This document shows, one piece after another, positions 18,069 through 27,701 of a stretch of 40,737 nt of DNA; the first letter of the stretch is position 1, and every line of letters begins with the position of its first letter. This stretch comes from Muribaculaceae bacterium (GTDB lineage: Bacteria; Bacteroidota; Bacteroidia; Bacteroidales; Muribaculaceae). Below the pieces are notes generated by a model, which saw only the letters and a program-made list of their open reading frames with translations, was not told the origin of the DNA and made no database searches. The stretch lies in contig JAEEVE010000003.1 in assembly GCA_016290765.1 (NCBI GenBank), positions 1 to 40,737 on the forward strand. The letters are read 5' to 3'. Position numbers and translations under genes: made by a program.

Positions 18069-19691
18069 ATGAAAGCTAAATTCTTTATCGCAGGTCTCCT
18101 CCTCGCGGGAGCAGTCATCAGCAGCTCGGCTCAGAGCTACAAGGATGGCATCGAGTACTACAAGGTGGATCAGCTTGACAACGCCAAGGAGTTGCTCGAA
18201 CGTAACCTGAACGCGCCCAGCACCAACAAGAGCGAGGCATTCTACTACCTGGGACAAATCGCGCTCAAGCAGGGGAACCTCACTGAGGCCAAGAGCTACT
18301 TCGACCGTGGCATCAGTGCCGACGCTAACAACCCCTACAGCTATGTGGGACAAGCTGCTCTCGAACTTAAGAAGGGCGGAAACCCCAAGGGACTCTTCGA
18401 CCAAGTGCGCAAGATGAGCAAGAAGGATCCTAAGCTGGAGATTGAGATTGCACGCGCTTACTATGCAGCCAATCCAACAACCTATGCCAAGGACATCGAG
18501 AAGTGCATCAAGAATGCCCAAAAGTGGAATATGACCGACCCCAACAGTCACATCTTCTCAGGCGACATGAAAGCCGACCAGAAGCAATGGGGTGACGCGG
18601 CTGGACTCTACGAGATGGCGTTCTCCAATGATCCCAACAATGTCGAGGCTTATGTTAAGTATGCTAACACCTACTTCAACGTCAACCCCACCATGGCTAT
18701 CGAGCGTCTTGAGGAGCTCAATGCCAAGTCGCCCAACCAGGCACTTGTGCAGCGTCAGCTCGCCGAGAAGTACTACAGCGACAACCAGGGTGTGAAGGCT
18801 GCCGAGAAGTATGGCGAGTATATCAAGAATCCCAACCACTTTGCACAGGATGAGGTGCGCTATGTGCAGCTGCTCTTCTTCGGTGAGAAGTATCAAGAGA
18901 GCTATGACCTGGCCACGAGCCTCATCAGCAAGCTCAACGCTGGTGACGAGAAGGTCTTCTACATGCGCCGCATGCAGCTTTACAATCTGGACATGCTCGA
19001 GAAGTATGAGCAGGCTGTAGAGGCAGGTAAGCAGTTCTTCGCAATGGCTAAGCCCGTCGACGCGACCTACGAGGTGCGCGACTATACCGACTATGGTAAA
19101 GCGCTCCAAGAGGCTGGACAACCCGAAGCAGCTATCGATGCTTACAACAAGGCCATCGAACTTAACCCCCAGAACGAGGACTTGATCCGCAACATGGGTG
19201 ATTCGTATGCCGAAGCAAAGAACTACGAGAAGGCAGCTAGCTACTACCAGAAGCTTTATGATGGTGGTATGGCAAAGGCTAACGATATCTTTACACTCTC
19301 GCGCTATCTGTACTTCCTCGCTAGCGACACTCAGGATGAGGCTGTTAAGGCAAATGCAATTGCACAATCTCAGAAGTACCTCGCAGAGGCTGACCAGAAG
19401 GTTCCTGGCAATGTCCAGATCGTCAACCAGAAGGCAAATATGGCCAAGCTGCTCGAGGGCGACAAGATCACCGGCAAGGCTCTGCCCGCCTACAAAGAGC
19501 TCCTGAGCATTCTCGACGCCAAGGAGGACAACAGTGGATACGATCGCTACTACCGCTACATTTACAACTACCTGGCCAACTATGAGTTCCAGTTTGGCGA
19601 CAAGTCGCTGGCCAAGGAGTACTACCGCAAGTGGTTACAGCACGATCCCGAAAACGAGGCCCTTCGCAAATATGTCGAGGCCATGAAGTAA
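18069..19691 (+). CDS. Secreted tetratricopeptide-repeat protein
   Basis: Signal peptide; repeated AxxxYxKAIELNPQNEDLIRNMGDSYAEAKNYEKAASYYQKLY-type TPRs. Confidence 0.9.
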   Translation: MKAKFFIAGLLLAGAVISSSAQSYKDGIEYYKVDQLDNAKELLERNLNAPSTNKSEAFYYLGQIALKQGNLTEAKSYFDRGISADANNPYSYVGQAALELKKGGNPKGLFDQVRKMSKKDPKLEIEIARAYYAANPTTYAKDIEKCIKNAQKWNMTDPNSHIFSGDMKADQKQWGDAAGLYEMAFSNDPNNVEAYVKYANTYFNVNPTMAIERLEELNAKSPNQALVQRQLAEKYYSDNQGVKAAEKYGEYIKNPNHFAQDEVRYVQLLFFGEKYQESYDLATSLISKLNAGDEKVFYMRRMQLYNLDMLEKYEQAVEAGKQFFAMAKPVDATYEVRDYTDYGKALQEAGQPEAAIDAYNKAIELNPQNEDLIRNMGDSYAEAKNYEKAASYYQKLYDGGMAKANDIFTLSRYLYFLASDTQDEAVKANAIAQSQKYLAEADQKVPGNVQIVNQKANMAKLLEGDKITGKALPAYKELLSILDAKEDNSGYDRYYRYIYNYLANYEFQFGDKSLAKEYYRKWLQHDPENEALRKYVEAMK

Positions 19692-19713
19692 GTCACTCAT
19701 ACAACAACAATAT

Positions 19714-19747
19714 GAGCCGCACCCCATCAGGGCGCGGCTCATTGTTT
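19714..19747 (+). terminator. Intrinsic terminator of TPR gene
   Basis: GAGCCGC...GCGGCTC hairpin then ATTGTTT. Confidence 0.65.
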
Positions 19748-19752
19748 CTATA

Positions 19753-19780
19753 TAAAAAAGGCTGCCGTTCACGGGCAGCC
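19753..19780 (-). terminator. Intrinsic terminator of rpoD
   Basis: GGCTGCCC...GGCAGCC hairpin followed by TTTTTT on the minus strand. Confidence 0.8.
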
Positions 19781-19810
19781 ATTACTAATACTCTTGGCCA
19801 TTGTATTGCG

Positions 19811-20668
19811 TCAGCCCAAATAAGACTTGAGCAACTTGCTCTTCTGTCCTTTCAGGCGACGGATGGCTTTCTCCTTGATTTGTCGCACTCGCTCGCGAGT
19901 CAAGTCAAACTTCGCACCAATCTCCTCGAGCGTCATCTCTTGGCAACCGATGCCAAAGAACATCTTCAAGATGTCACGCTCACGGGGATTCAATTGGTCC
20001 AAAGCACGGTTCACCTCTTTGCTTAACGACTCTTGAGTCAGCGTAGAGTCGGCCATCGGGCTGTCGTCGTTGGGCAATACGTCAAGCAGACTATTGTCCT
20101 CGCCGTCAACAAAGGGTGCATCGACACTCACATGACGACCCGACACCTTCAAAGTGTCGCTGATCTTGTCAACAGGAATGTCAAGGCGCTCGGCCAATTC
20201 CTCGGCCGAAGGACGGCGCTCGTGCTCTTGCTCAAACTTAGACAGTTCCTTGCCAATCTTGTTGAGTGAACCAACCTGGTTCAGCGGCAGGCGAACAATG
20301 CGAGCCTGCTCGGCAAGAGCTTGAAGAATCGACTGGCGTATCCACCAGACGGCATAAGAGATGAACTTGAAACCACGCGTCTCGTCAAATTTCTGGGCCG
20401 CCTTAATCAGGCCGAGATTACCTTCGTCAATCAAGTCCGGGAGACTCAATCCCTGGTTTTGATACTGTTTGGCCACCGAAACGACAAAGCGCAAATTGGC
20501 GCTTACGAGCTTGTCAAGTGCTACCTGGTCACCCTCGCGGATGCGCTGTGCCAACTCAACCTCCTCATCTACAGTGATTAGCTCCTTGCGGCCAATCTCC
20601 TGGAGGTACTTGTCTAGCGACGCACTCTCACGATTGGTGATCGATTTTGTAATCTTGAGTTGTCTCAT
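19811..20668 (-). CDS. rpoD: RNA polymerase sigma factor RpoD/SigA, Bacteroidota short type
   Basis: [26 protein letters not shown]...[41 protein letters not shown]...[18 protein letters not shown]. Confidence 0.95.
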   Translation of the reverse strand: MRQLKITKSITNRESASLDKYLQEIGRKELITVDEEVELAQRIREGDQVALDKLVSANLRFVVSVAKQYQNQGLSLPDLIDEGNLGLIKAAQKFDETRGFKFISYAVWWIRQSILQALAEQARIVRLPLNQVGSLNKIGKELSKFEQEHERRPSAEELAERLDIPVDKISDTLKVSGRHVSVDAPFVDGEDNSLLDVLPNDDSPMADSTLTQESLSKEVNRALDQLNPRERDILKMFFGIGCQEMTLEEIGAKFDLTRERVRQIKEKAIRRLKGQKSKLLKSYLG

Positions 20669-20736
20669 CTTACAGTGATGTAGAGTTTAAAGCATGCAAA
20701 GTTACTGCTTTTTTTGTACATGACCAAAAACAAACA

Positions 20737-20771
20737 GCAAAAAGCTGCTAATTTTACAATAATTAGCAGCT
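20737..20771 (-). terminator. Intrinsic terminator of second sigma gene
   Basis: Perfect 11-bp stem AGCTGCTAATT/AATTAGCAGCT, then TTTTTGCTG on the minus strand. Confidence 0.85.
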
Positions 20772-20799
20772 AAAGAATAACGATCGGCACAATCATCAA

Positions 20800-21654
20800 T
20801 TAAAGGTAAGGGCGCAGGTTGCGACTGTTGGCACCGCGCAGATGGCGAATCGCACGTTCGCGAATCTGACGTACACGCTCGCGCGTGAGGTCAAATTTTG
20901 CCCCAATCTCGTCGAGCGACAGTTCGGGCCCACCGATGCCGTATGACATCATTAGAATGTCGCGCTCGCGAGGCTGCAGATTCTGAAGCGTAATCAGCAT
21001 TTCGTGCGACAACCCCTCGCGAGTCACTGCGGCATCGGCGCTGGGCGTCTCAGTATCGGCCAGTACATCGAGCAGACAGTTATCATCGCTGTCGCCAAAG
21101 GGTGCGTCGACCGACGTTTTGTGAGTCTGTGATGCAAGGGCGTCAAACACGCGATCCTCTGTCAACCCGGTGATGGCGACAATCTCGCTGATCGAGGGTT
21201 TGCGCTGGTTCTCCTGTTCAAAGGCGTTAATAGCCTTGTTCACTTTGCCCTGGATATTCACCTGGTTCAGAGGCAAGCGCACAACGTGCCCTTGCTCGGC
21301 AAGTGCTTGGAGCATTGCCTGACGCACCCACCACACGGCGTAGGAGATGAATTTGAAGCCACGCGTCTCGTCATATTTGCGTGCGGCGCGAATCATGCCC
21401 AGGTTGCCTTCGTTGATTAAGTCAAGCAGGCTCATGCCTGTGTTCTGATATTGTTTCGCTACCGACACGACAAACCTCAGGTTGGCAGCAACAAGCTGAT
21501 TCACTGCCTCCTCATCACCCTCATGGATGCGCTGGGCTACTGCCACCTCCTCGTCAGGGGTTAGCTGAGGAATGCGACTAATCTCCTGCAGGTAACGCTG
21601 CAGGGCACTAGTCTCTCGGTTTGTGATTTGTTGTGAGATTTTAATCTGTCTCAT
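20800..21654 (-). CDS. RpoD/SigA-type sigma factor, tandem paralog
   Basis: MRQIKISQQITNRETSALQRYLQEIS...[41 protein letters not shown]...[18 protein letters not shown]. Confidence 0.94.
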   Translation of the reverse strand: MRQIKISQQITNRETSALQRYLQEISRIPQLTPDEEVAVAQRIHEGDEEAVNQLVAANLRFVVSVAKQYQNTGMSLLDLINEGNLGMIRAARKYDETRGFKFISYAVWWVRQAMLQALAEQGHVVRLPLNQVNIQGKVNKAINAFEQENQRKPSISEIVAITGLTEDRVFDALASQTHKTSVDAPFGDSDDNCLLDVLADTETPSADAAVTREGLSHEMLITLQNLQPRERDILMMSYGIGGPELSLDEIGAKFDLTRERVRQIRERAIRHLRGANSRNLRPYL

Positions 21655-21754
21655 GTGTGTTGTTCTTGAGCATTAAACAAATAAACTGATTCCTTTCTCT
21701 CTAAGAAGTATCTGTCATTTGTTTGCAAAAACTATGCCAAGTGACTGCTCAAAA

Positions 21755-21787
21755 CAAAAAAAGTTGACCCGAAGGCCAACTTTTTTC
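21755..21787 (-). terminator. Intrinsic terminator of degP
   Basis: AAAAAAGTTG...CCAACTTTTTT hairpin. Confidence 0.75.
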
Positions 21788-21832
21788 ATTTATAGAAGGT
21801 TTTCCGTGTCGCGGCTAGGTCGCGGCCATCAT

Positions 21833-23383
21833 TTACTCCTCCACATCACTCAAGTCCACGGCATAGTATACTTTCTTGCCAGTCTGCGTAAGACCAGTGA
21901 TTACCATCACCTTGTCCTCGTCTTGAGAACGCATGATCTGGTTATAGATCTGCTCTACGTCGTCCTGACTGTCGATAGGCTGCTGGTTGATGTGCGTGAT
22001 GATGATGCCGTTCTTGATTCCGTTGCTCTTAAACTTGCCGGCTGTCAAGCCTGCCACCTTCACACCATGTGAGATGTTGTAGTCTTTCTTCTCCTTTTCG
22101 CTCAGCTCGGTGAAGGCGCATCCCAGCGAGGTCATGTCGCTGCCCTTGGTGATTTTGGTGTTGCCCTGGTTGTTCTTGAAAGTAACTGTCGTAGTGCGTA
22201 ACTTGTTGTTGCGGTAGTAGCTCACCTCGGCCTTGTCACCAGGACGTAGCTTGTTCATCTGTTCCTGCATTTCACCGCTGTTCTTCACGTTGGCACCATT
22301 CAGCTTCACAATCACGTCGCCTTCTTCCAGACCAGCCTCCATTGCGGCACTGCGGTCATTCACTTTGGCGACATAGATGCCCTCGTTGGTGGCGGTGATG
22401 TTGTGCTCCTTGGCCTTGTCGGCGTCAAGCTCGGTGTATTGGATACCAAACACAGCGCGTTGCACGGTACCATACTGCTTGAGGTCGGTGACGACCTTCT
22501 TCACAGTGTTGCTGGGGACGGCAAACGAGCAGCCCGAGTAGTTGCCAGTGGTAGAATAGATCATCGTGTTGATGCCGATGAGCTCGCCAGCAACATTGAC
22601 AAGGGCGCCACCACTGTTGCCGGGGTTAACGGCTGCATCGTGTTGGATAAACGACTTGATGCCCATGTTAGAGCTTTCGGCAAGACCGCGGCCCTTAGCG
22701 CTAATGATGCCAGCGGTAACGGTCGAGTTGAAGCCGAAGGGGTTGCCGACGGCGACGGCCCACTCGCCCACCTTCACGTTGTCACTATTACCAAACGTGA
22801 TGGGACGCAGGTTCTTCGCGCCGTTGATTTTAATCAAAGCGATGTCGGTATTGGGATCGGTGCCGATAACAGTAGCGTTGTACTTGCTGTTGTCGTTCAG
22901 AGTAACCTCGAGTTTCTCGGCGCCGTCAATCACGTGGTTGTTGGTCACGATATAGCCATCATCACTGATGATCACGCCCGAACCGCTACCCTTGGCTTGA
23001 GGTTCGCTCTTTTGTTGAGGTGACTGCTGGCGGCCACGCTGGCCGTTGCCGAAACCGAAGCCTGGGCCAAAGAAGAACTCAAATGGATCCATTCCTTGGT
23101 AATACTGTTGCTGTTTTGGGGTCTCAAAGCTCTTGATGCTCACCACGCTGTTGATGGTGTTCTCGGCTACTACAGTAAAATCTATGCCCGACGACATTGC
23201 TGCGCTACGGCTTGAAGCTGTGCGTACAAAACTGTCATCCATACTGGCCGATTCCTTATTAGGAATATAGGTGTCTACATCATAGCCTGCACTGCGCAGG
23301 GCACTCTCGCCAACAAGTGTCGTGGCTGAGCCCAACAACGATGCTCCAACAAGCATCAAGGCAATTTTACTATTCTTCTTCAT
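21833..23383 (-). CDS. degP: Do-family serine endopeptidase (HtrA/DegP) with PDZ domain(s)
   Basis: Signal peptide; catalytic NNHVIDGA, NTDIALIKI, VNPGNSGGALVN; PDZ-like GLEEGDVIVKLNG. Confidence 0.94.
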   Translation of the reverse strand: MKKNSKIALMLVGASLLGSATTLVGESALRSAGYDVDTYIPNKESASMDDSFVRTASSRSAAMSSGIDFTVVAENTINSVVSIKSFETPKQQQYYQGMDPFEFFFGPGFGFGNGQRGRQQSPQQKSEPQAKGSGSGVIISDDGYIVTNNHVIDGAEKLEVTLNDNSKYNATVIGTDPNTDIALIKINGAKNLRPITFGNSDNVKVGEWAVAVGNPFGFNSTVTAGIISAKGRGLAESSNMGIKSFIQHDAAVNPGNSGGALVNVAGELIGINTMIYSTTGNYSGCSFAVPSNTVKKVVTDLKQYGTVQRAVFGIQYTELDADKAKEHNITATNEGIYVAKVNDRSAAMEAGLEEGDVIVKLNGANVKNSGEMQEQMNKLRPGDKAEVSYYRNNKLRTTTVTFKNNQGNTKITKGSDMTSLGCAFTELSEKEKKDYNISHGVKVAGLTAGKFKSNGIKNGIIITHINQQPIDSQDDVEQIYNQIMRSQDEDKVMVITGLTQTGKKVYYAVDLSDVEE

Positions 23384-23573
23384 AATCTTAAATGTTAAAT
23401 ATTTGTCCGTTTTAAATTTTCTAATCGTTAAAATTAACTTTTGCTTTACAACGCCAAAAGTACTCTTTTTATTTGCAACATCAATGCCATCACCCCTTAT
23501 TTTTGTACTTTTTAAGCATCAAACCGCCCCTTTTTAACCGCGTTAACAACAAAAATTGTCAATAACCAACATA

Positions 23574-23605
23574 ATTCTCAATTCTCGATTCTCCATTCTC
23601 AATTA
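23574..23605. repeat. ATTCTCN heptamer repeat upstream of rnpB
   Basis: attctca attctcg attctcc attctca att. Confidence 0.85.
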
Positions 23606-23623
23606 AAAGTACTACCTTTGCAC

Positions 23624-23996
23624 CCGCCAGTTGGGTGGCTTGTCGCTCGGCGTGACTGGAGACGGCCGCCGAGAGGAAAGTCCGGGCAACACAGAGCATC
23701 ACATTTCCTAACGGGAAGCCGGGGGTGACCTCGGGGTTCAAGGTGACAGAGAATGACCGCCAACTACGGTTGGTAAGGGTGAAAAGGCGGGGTAAGAGCC
23801 CACCGGATGGCGTGGCGACACGCTATGCCGCACTACCTGTGAGTTGCAATGTCAAGTATACCGCCAGTTAAGGGCTGCTCGTCCATTGGCGGGGGGTAGA
23901 CAGCTATATCGACGCAGCAATGCGCCGGACAGATAAATGACAGGCGACTGCCATTGTGGCAGCTACATAACCCGGCTTATAGCCCAACTGGCTTTT
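23624..23996 (+). ncRNA. rnpB: RNase P RNA (class A)
   Basis: GAGGAAAGTCCGGGC, ACAGAGAATGACCGCC, GGTAAGGGTGAAAAGGCGGGGTAAGAGCCCACCGG; terminal CCAGTTGGGTGGCT pairs with AGCCCAACTGGCT, then T-run. Confidence 0.97.
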
Positions 23997-24025
23997 TTAT
24001 CATTAACCCTACAGGGGCCTGCTAT

Positions 24026-24045
24026 GCCGCAACTCCCGTTGCGGC
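24026..24045. repeat. Short palindromic element copy 1
   Basis: GCCGCAAC-TCCC-GTTGCGGC perfect 8-bp stem; near-copy at 29530. Confidence 0.7.
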
Positions 24046-24063
24046 CATTCGCGATTAAAAGAA

Positions 24064-25353
24064 ATGACTTACCAAGAAACTCTTGATTACCTATACAATC
24101 AGCGCCCCGCCTATGAGCGACAGGGTGCTGGCGGATATAAACCCGGACTGCAGACTAGCCTTGATTTGGACCAGCTCTTCGGCCATCCTCATCGCAACTA
24201 CCGCATCATCCATGTTGCTGGCACCAATGGAAAAGGCTCGGTGTCACACATGCTTGCAGCTATGCTGCAGCTCAGCGGTTTTCGCGTTGGCTTGTTCACC
24301 TCACCGCACTTTGTCGATTTTCGTGAGCGCATCCGTGTCAATGGCCAAATGATTTCGCAGGACGAGGTGGTTCAATTCGTAGAGACATTTCTGAAGATGG
24401 GCTACCCTGGCACGCCCTCGTTCTTTGAAATCACCTCGACCATGGCGTTCAGCTACTTTGCCGATCAACATGTCGATTTCGCAGTCATTGAGACTGGTTT
24501 AGGCGGCAGGCTCGACAGTACCAACATCGTCACACCCATTCTCAGTGTCATCACCAATGTCTCGTTTGATCACACCGAATTCCTGGGCAACACCCTCTCA
24601 GAGATTGCCACCGAAAAGGCAGGCATTATCAAACCGGGCGTCCCGGTAGTCATTGGTGAAGCCGACCAGGAGACACGACCTGTCTTTGAGGAGACTGCAA
24701 TGCATGTGGGAGCACCCATTATCTTTGCCCAGGACACCCCTGAAGTGATTGAGGCACATCACGAGGGAGGAAAGATTATTGTCAACTCGGCACGTCATGG
24801 CGTTATCACATGTGAGCTCGCTGGTGACTACCAATGCCACAATATCAATACGGCACTCGCGGCCGAGCGAGCCCTTGAACAACTAGGCGTCGTGATGAAG
24901 TCCGATGTGGTCAACAGTTCATTTCATCACATACATAGCCTCACTGGACTGATAGGCCGTTGGATGACGGTCAGCGAGGAACCCTGCCGAACCATATGCG
25001 ACTCGGGGCACAACATCGCTGGCATCACCAGCGTCGTTGATCAACTCAAGAACGAGTCCTACGACCATTTGCACATGGTCATGGGCTTCATGCGTGACAA
25101 AGACCTGCAGCACATCTTGCCACTATTGCCCACCGATGCCACCTATTACTATACGCACGCGCACACGTCGCGCGCGATGCCTGGCGATGAGCTCCGCCTG
25201 CTTGCGGCCCAGTTTGGCTTGATGGGACAGAGCTTCCCCGATGTCACAGCTGCGCTGGCCGCAGCACGAGCTGCCGCTACCCATCGTGACCTTATTTACA
25301 TCGGTGGCTCAATGTATCTACTAGCCGAGTTTTTCGCTCACACTAACCTCTAA
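24064..25353 (+). CDS. folC: Bifunctional folylpolyglutamate/dihydrofolate synthase
   Basis: VAGTNGKGSVSHMLAAMLQLSGFRVGLFTSPHFVDFRERIRVNG; GLGGRLDSTNIV; FDHTEFLG. Confidence 0.95.
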   Translation: MTYQETLDYLYNQRPAYERQGAGGYKPGLQTSLDLDQLFGHPHRNYRIIHVAGTNGKGSVSHMLAAMLQLSGFRVGLFTSPHFVDFRERIRVNGQMISQDEVVQFVETFLKMGYPGTPSFFEITSTMAFSYFADQHVDFAVIETGLGGRLDSTNIVTPILSVITNVSFDHTEFLGNTLSEIATEKAGIIKPGVPVVIGEADQETRPVFEETAMHVGAPIIFAQDTPEVIEAHHEGGKIIVNSARHGVITCELAGDYQCHNINTALAAERALEQLGVVMKSDVVNSSFHHIHSLTGLIGRWMTVSEEPCRTICDSGHNIAGITSVVDQLKNESYDHLHMVMGFMRDKDLQHILPLLPTDATYYYTHAHTSRAMPGDELRLLAAQFGLMGQSFPDVTAALAAARAAATHRDLIYIGGSMYLLAEFFAHTNL

Positions 25354-25359
25354 CCTCCA

Positions 25360-25932
25360 TTGTACTTCAACCTCTTCATAACATTCTTTAAGATTGGTCT
25401 CTTCACCTTTGGTGGCGGATGGGCCATGATCAGTATTATCCAGCGTGAAATTGTCGAGAAACATCGTTGGTTGCCTGCCGACGAATTCCTTGACTTGCTT
25501 GCCGTGGCGCAGGCCATGCCTGGCATACTAGCCGTTAACATTGCGTCGGTCATCGGCGATCGATTGCGAGGGCTCAAAGGAAGTATCATTGCCGCACTTG
25601 GCACCATTCTTCCCTCGTTCTGCATCATCATTGCAATCGCAATCTTTCTCACGCCCGACACTATCAAGAACAACCCCACGCTCACCAGCATCTTCAAGGG
25701 CATTCGTCCTGCTGTCGTTGCCCTGATCATTGCCCCTGTTTTCACAACCGCCAGGGCTGCACACATTACTTGGCGCACTGTCGCCATCCCCATTGCTGTG
25801 GCGCTGCTCATCTATAGCAAGATACCCTATATCAGTAACCCCATTATCTATATCATATTAGGCGCCCTTGGCGGTTATCTATGGTTTGCTGTGCCAGGAC
25901 TACGTAATCGCCAAAATCATTCTGAAAAGTAA
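25360..25932 (+). CDS. Short-chain chromate transporter, first half (TTG start predicted)
   Basis: FKIGLFTFGGGWAMISIIQREIVEKHRWLPADEFLDLLAVAQAMPGILAVN. Confidence 0.88.
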   Translation: MYFNLFITFFKIGLFTFGGGWAMISIIQREIVEKHRWLPADEFLDLLAVAQAMPGILAVNIASVIGDRLRGLKGSIIAALGTILPSFCIIIAIAIFLTPDTIKNNPTLTSIFKGIRPAVVALIIAPVFTTARAAHITWRTVAIPIAVALLIYSKIPYISNPIIYIILGALGGYLWFAVPGLRNRQNHSEK

Positions 25933-26471
25933 TGGAAACCTACTTAAAACTCATCTGGGCTTATCTCAAGATAGGATTGTTTGGCTTCGGTGGAGGCTAT
26001 GCCATGCTCTCGCTCATCGAGCGTGAAGTTGTCGGCTCGGGCTGGATCACGAGCCAGATGTTTACCGACATCGTCGCCATCTCTCAGATGACGCCAGGCC
26101 CCATTGGCATCAACAGTGCTACCTACATTGGCTATGTTGTTACTGGTTCGGTATGGGGCTCGGTCGTTGCCACCTTTACCGTCGTCTTGCCACCTTTCCT
26201 GCTGGTTCTTTTCGCTAGCCATTGGATCAGACGGCACCACGACAGTCCTGCTGTGCAGGGGGCCTTCAGCGGGCTGCGCCCTGTCGTTGTGGGCCTCATC
26301 GCCAGTGCAGCTCTCCTGCTTATGAACAGCGAGAACTTTGGCTACGAGACAACTCACCGCATCCTCTCCATCATTATCTGTGTCGCCTCGTTCTGTACCG
26401 TTTACTTCACACGCATCCATCCCATTTTAGTTATTATCGCCGCAGGTCTTACTGGCTATCTCGTCTTCTGA
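25932..26471 (+). CDS. Short-chain chromate transporter, second half
   Basis: LKIGLFGFGGGYAMLSLIEREVVGSGWITSQMFTDIVAISQMTPGPIGIN; TAATG overlap with previous gene. Confidence 0.9.
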   Translation: METYLKLIWAYLKIGLFGFGGGYAMLSLIEREVVGSGWITSQMFTDIVAISQMTPGPIGINSATYIGYVVTGSVWGSVVATFTVVLPPFLLVLFASHWIRRHHDSPAVQGAFSGLRPVVVGLIASAALLLMNSENFGYETTHRILSIIICVASFCTVYFTRIHPILVIIAAGLTGYLVF

Positions 26472-26517
26472 TGCTTTATCTTCATTCTAAAAATAAAGGT
26501 AAGAGTTTCCCAAAATA

Positions 26518-26535
26518 ATTCTCCATTCTCAATTA
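26518..26535. repeat. ATTCTCN heptamer repeat in promoter region
   Basis: attctcc attctca att directly upstream of TAACTTTG. Confidence 0.7.
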
Positions 26536-26540
26536 TTTTG

Positions 26541-26548
26541 TAACTTTG
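26541..26548 (+). promoter_or_regulatory. -7 box of BamA/TamA-like gene, 5 nt from ATG
   Basis: TAACTTTG, then CACCC, then ATG at 26554. Confidence 0.6.
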
Positions 26549-26553
26549 CACCC

Positions 26554-27684
26554 ATGTTTCGAAAATTGCTAACCATAGTCCTGTTCATGGCATCGTTGGT
26601 TTCTGCTGCAGAGCCTGCCGACTCGGTGCCTAGCGTCAGCTTTTGGCAAAAGGTGAAGAATTATTTCAAACTTGACGCCGATACGACAACACAGGAGCCT
26701 AAGCGGTTCAGCATAAGCATGGTGGGTGGACCTTCCTATGCTAGCGACTCAAAGTTGGGTCTAGGAGTAGCTGGAGTGGCACAGTACCGACTCAATGGTT
26801 GCGATACCATCCAGCCGAGTAATGCCACTATCACTGCACAAATAACGACAGCTGGATTTTGGAAACTTGGTGCTGAGGGAACTACTTTCTTCCCTGATGA
26901 CCGCATGCGGCTGAACTACGAGCTGAATGTCGAGTACGCACCCAGAGATTTTTGGGGAATTGGGTATACTAATGGTAACATCGACGAGCACAAGGTTAAG
27001 CTTCATGAACATGATTATAAAATCAAGGGCGAATTCCTCTTCCGCCTGGCAAATAACTTCTATGTAGGGCCTATGCTCCAGTGGGACTATGCCAATAGTG
27101 GTGATGTTGACCCCACGTTACTGTTCCAAGGGCAAGACCATGTGGTGCGCAACTACGGTGTGGGACTCACGTTGCAGTATGACAGCCGAGACTTGGTCAC
27201 AAATGCTTACAGCGGTGTCTACCTTTACCTCAACCAGGTATTCCGACCCAAGTTTCTCTGGAACCACTATGCTTTCTCGACAACCGACTTCCGCTCTTGC
27301 TATTACCACACCGCCTGGAAGGGAGCTGTCATTGCTGGCGAGGCGCGGGCGTTGTTCAATTTTGGCAATCCCTCGTGGGCGATGATGGCGCTGCTAGGAG
27401 ATAGCGACAATATGCGAGGATATTATCACGGACGTTATCGTGACAAACACATGGTCACCGCCCAGGTCGAATTGCGCCAATATATTTATCGCCGATTCGG
27501 GGCGGTAGTATGGGGTGGGGCGGGCAGCGTCTTCCACGATAGTGACTCGTTTCGCCATTGGTTGCCAAACTATGGTGTGGGTTTGCGATGGGAGTTCAGG
27601 CGACGCGTTAACATACGCTTTGACTATGGCTTCGGACGAAGCGGACAGTCAGGCTTCATCTTCAACATCAACGAAGCCTTTTAG
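26554..27684 (+). CDS. BamA/TamA-family outer-membrane protein (surface antigen-like beta-barrel)
   Basis: Signal peptide; alternating beta-strand pattern; C-terminal GVGLRWEFRRRVNIRFDYGFGRSGQSGFIFNINEAF. Confidence 0.82.
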   Translation: MFRKLLTIVLFMASLVSAAEPADSVPSVSFWQKVKNYFKLDADTTTQEPKRFSISMVGGPSYASDSKLGLGVAGVAQYRLNGCDTIQPSNATITAQITTAGFWKLGAEGTTFFPDDRMRLNYELNVEYAPRDFWGIGYTNGNIDEHKVKLHEHDYKIKGEFLFRLANNFYVGPMLQWDYANSGDVDPTLLFQGQDHVVRNYGVGLTLQYDSRDLVTNAYSGVYLYLNQVFRPKFLWNHYAFSTTDFRSCYYHTAWKGAVIAGEARALFNFGNPSWAMMALLGDSDNMRGYYHGRYRDKHMVTAQVELRQYIYRRFGAVVWGGAGSVFHDSDSFRHWLPNYGVGLRWEFRRRVNIRFDYGFGRSGQSGFIFNINEAF

Positions 27685-27701
27685 GTCTCATGGTCTATTT
27701 T

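Noticed and set aside
18558-19367. 269-aa antisense ORF opposite the TPR gene
   Set aside because: Shadow ORF produced by codon bias of the TPR gene.
23559-23741. 60-aa minus-strand ORF overlapping rnpB
   Set aside because: Region is clearly RNase P RNA by conserved core motifs and end pairing.
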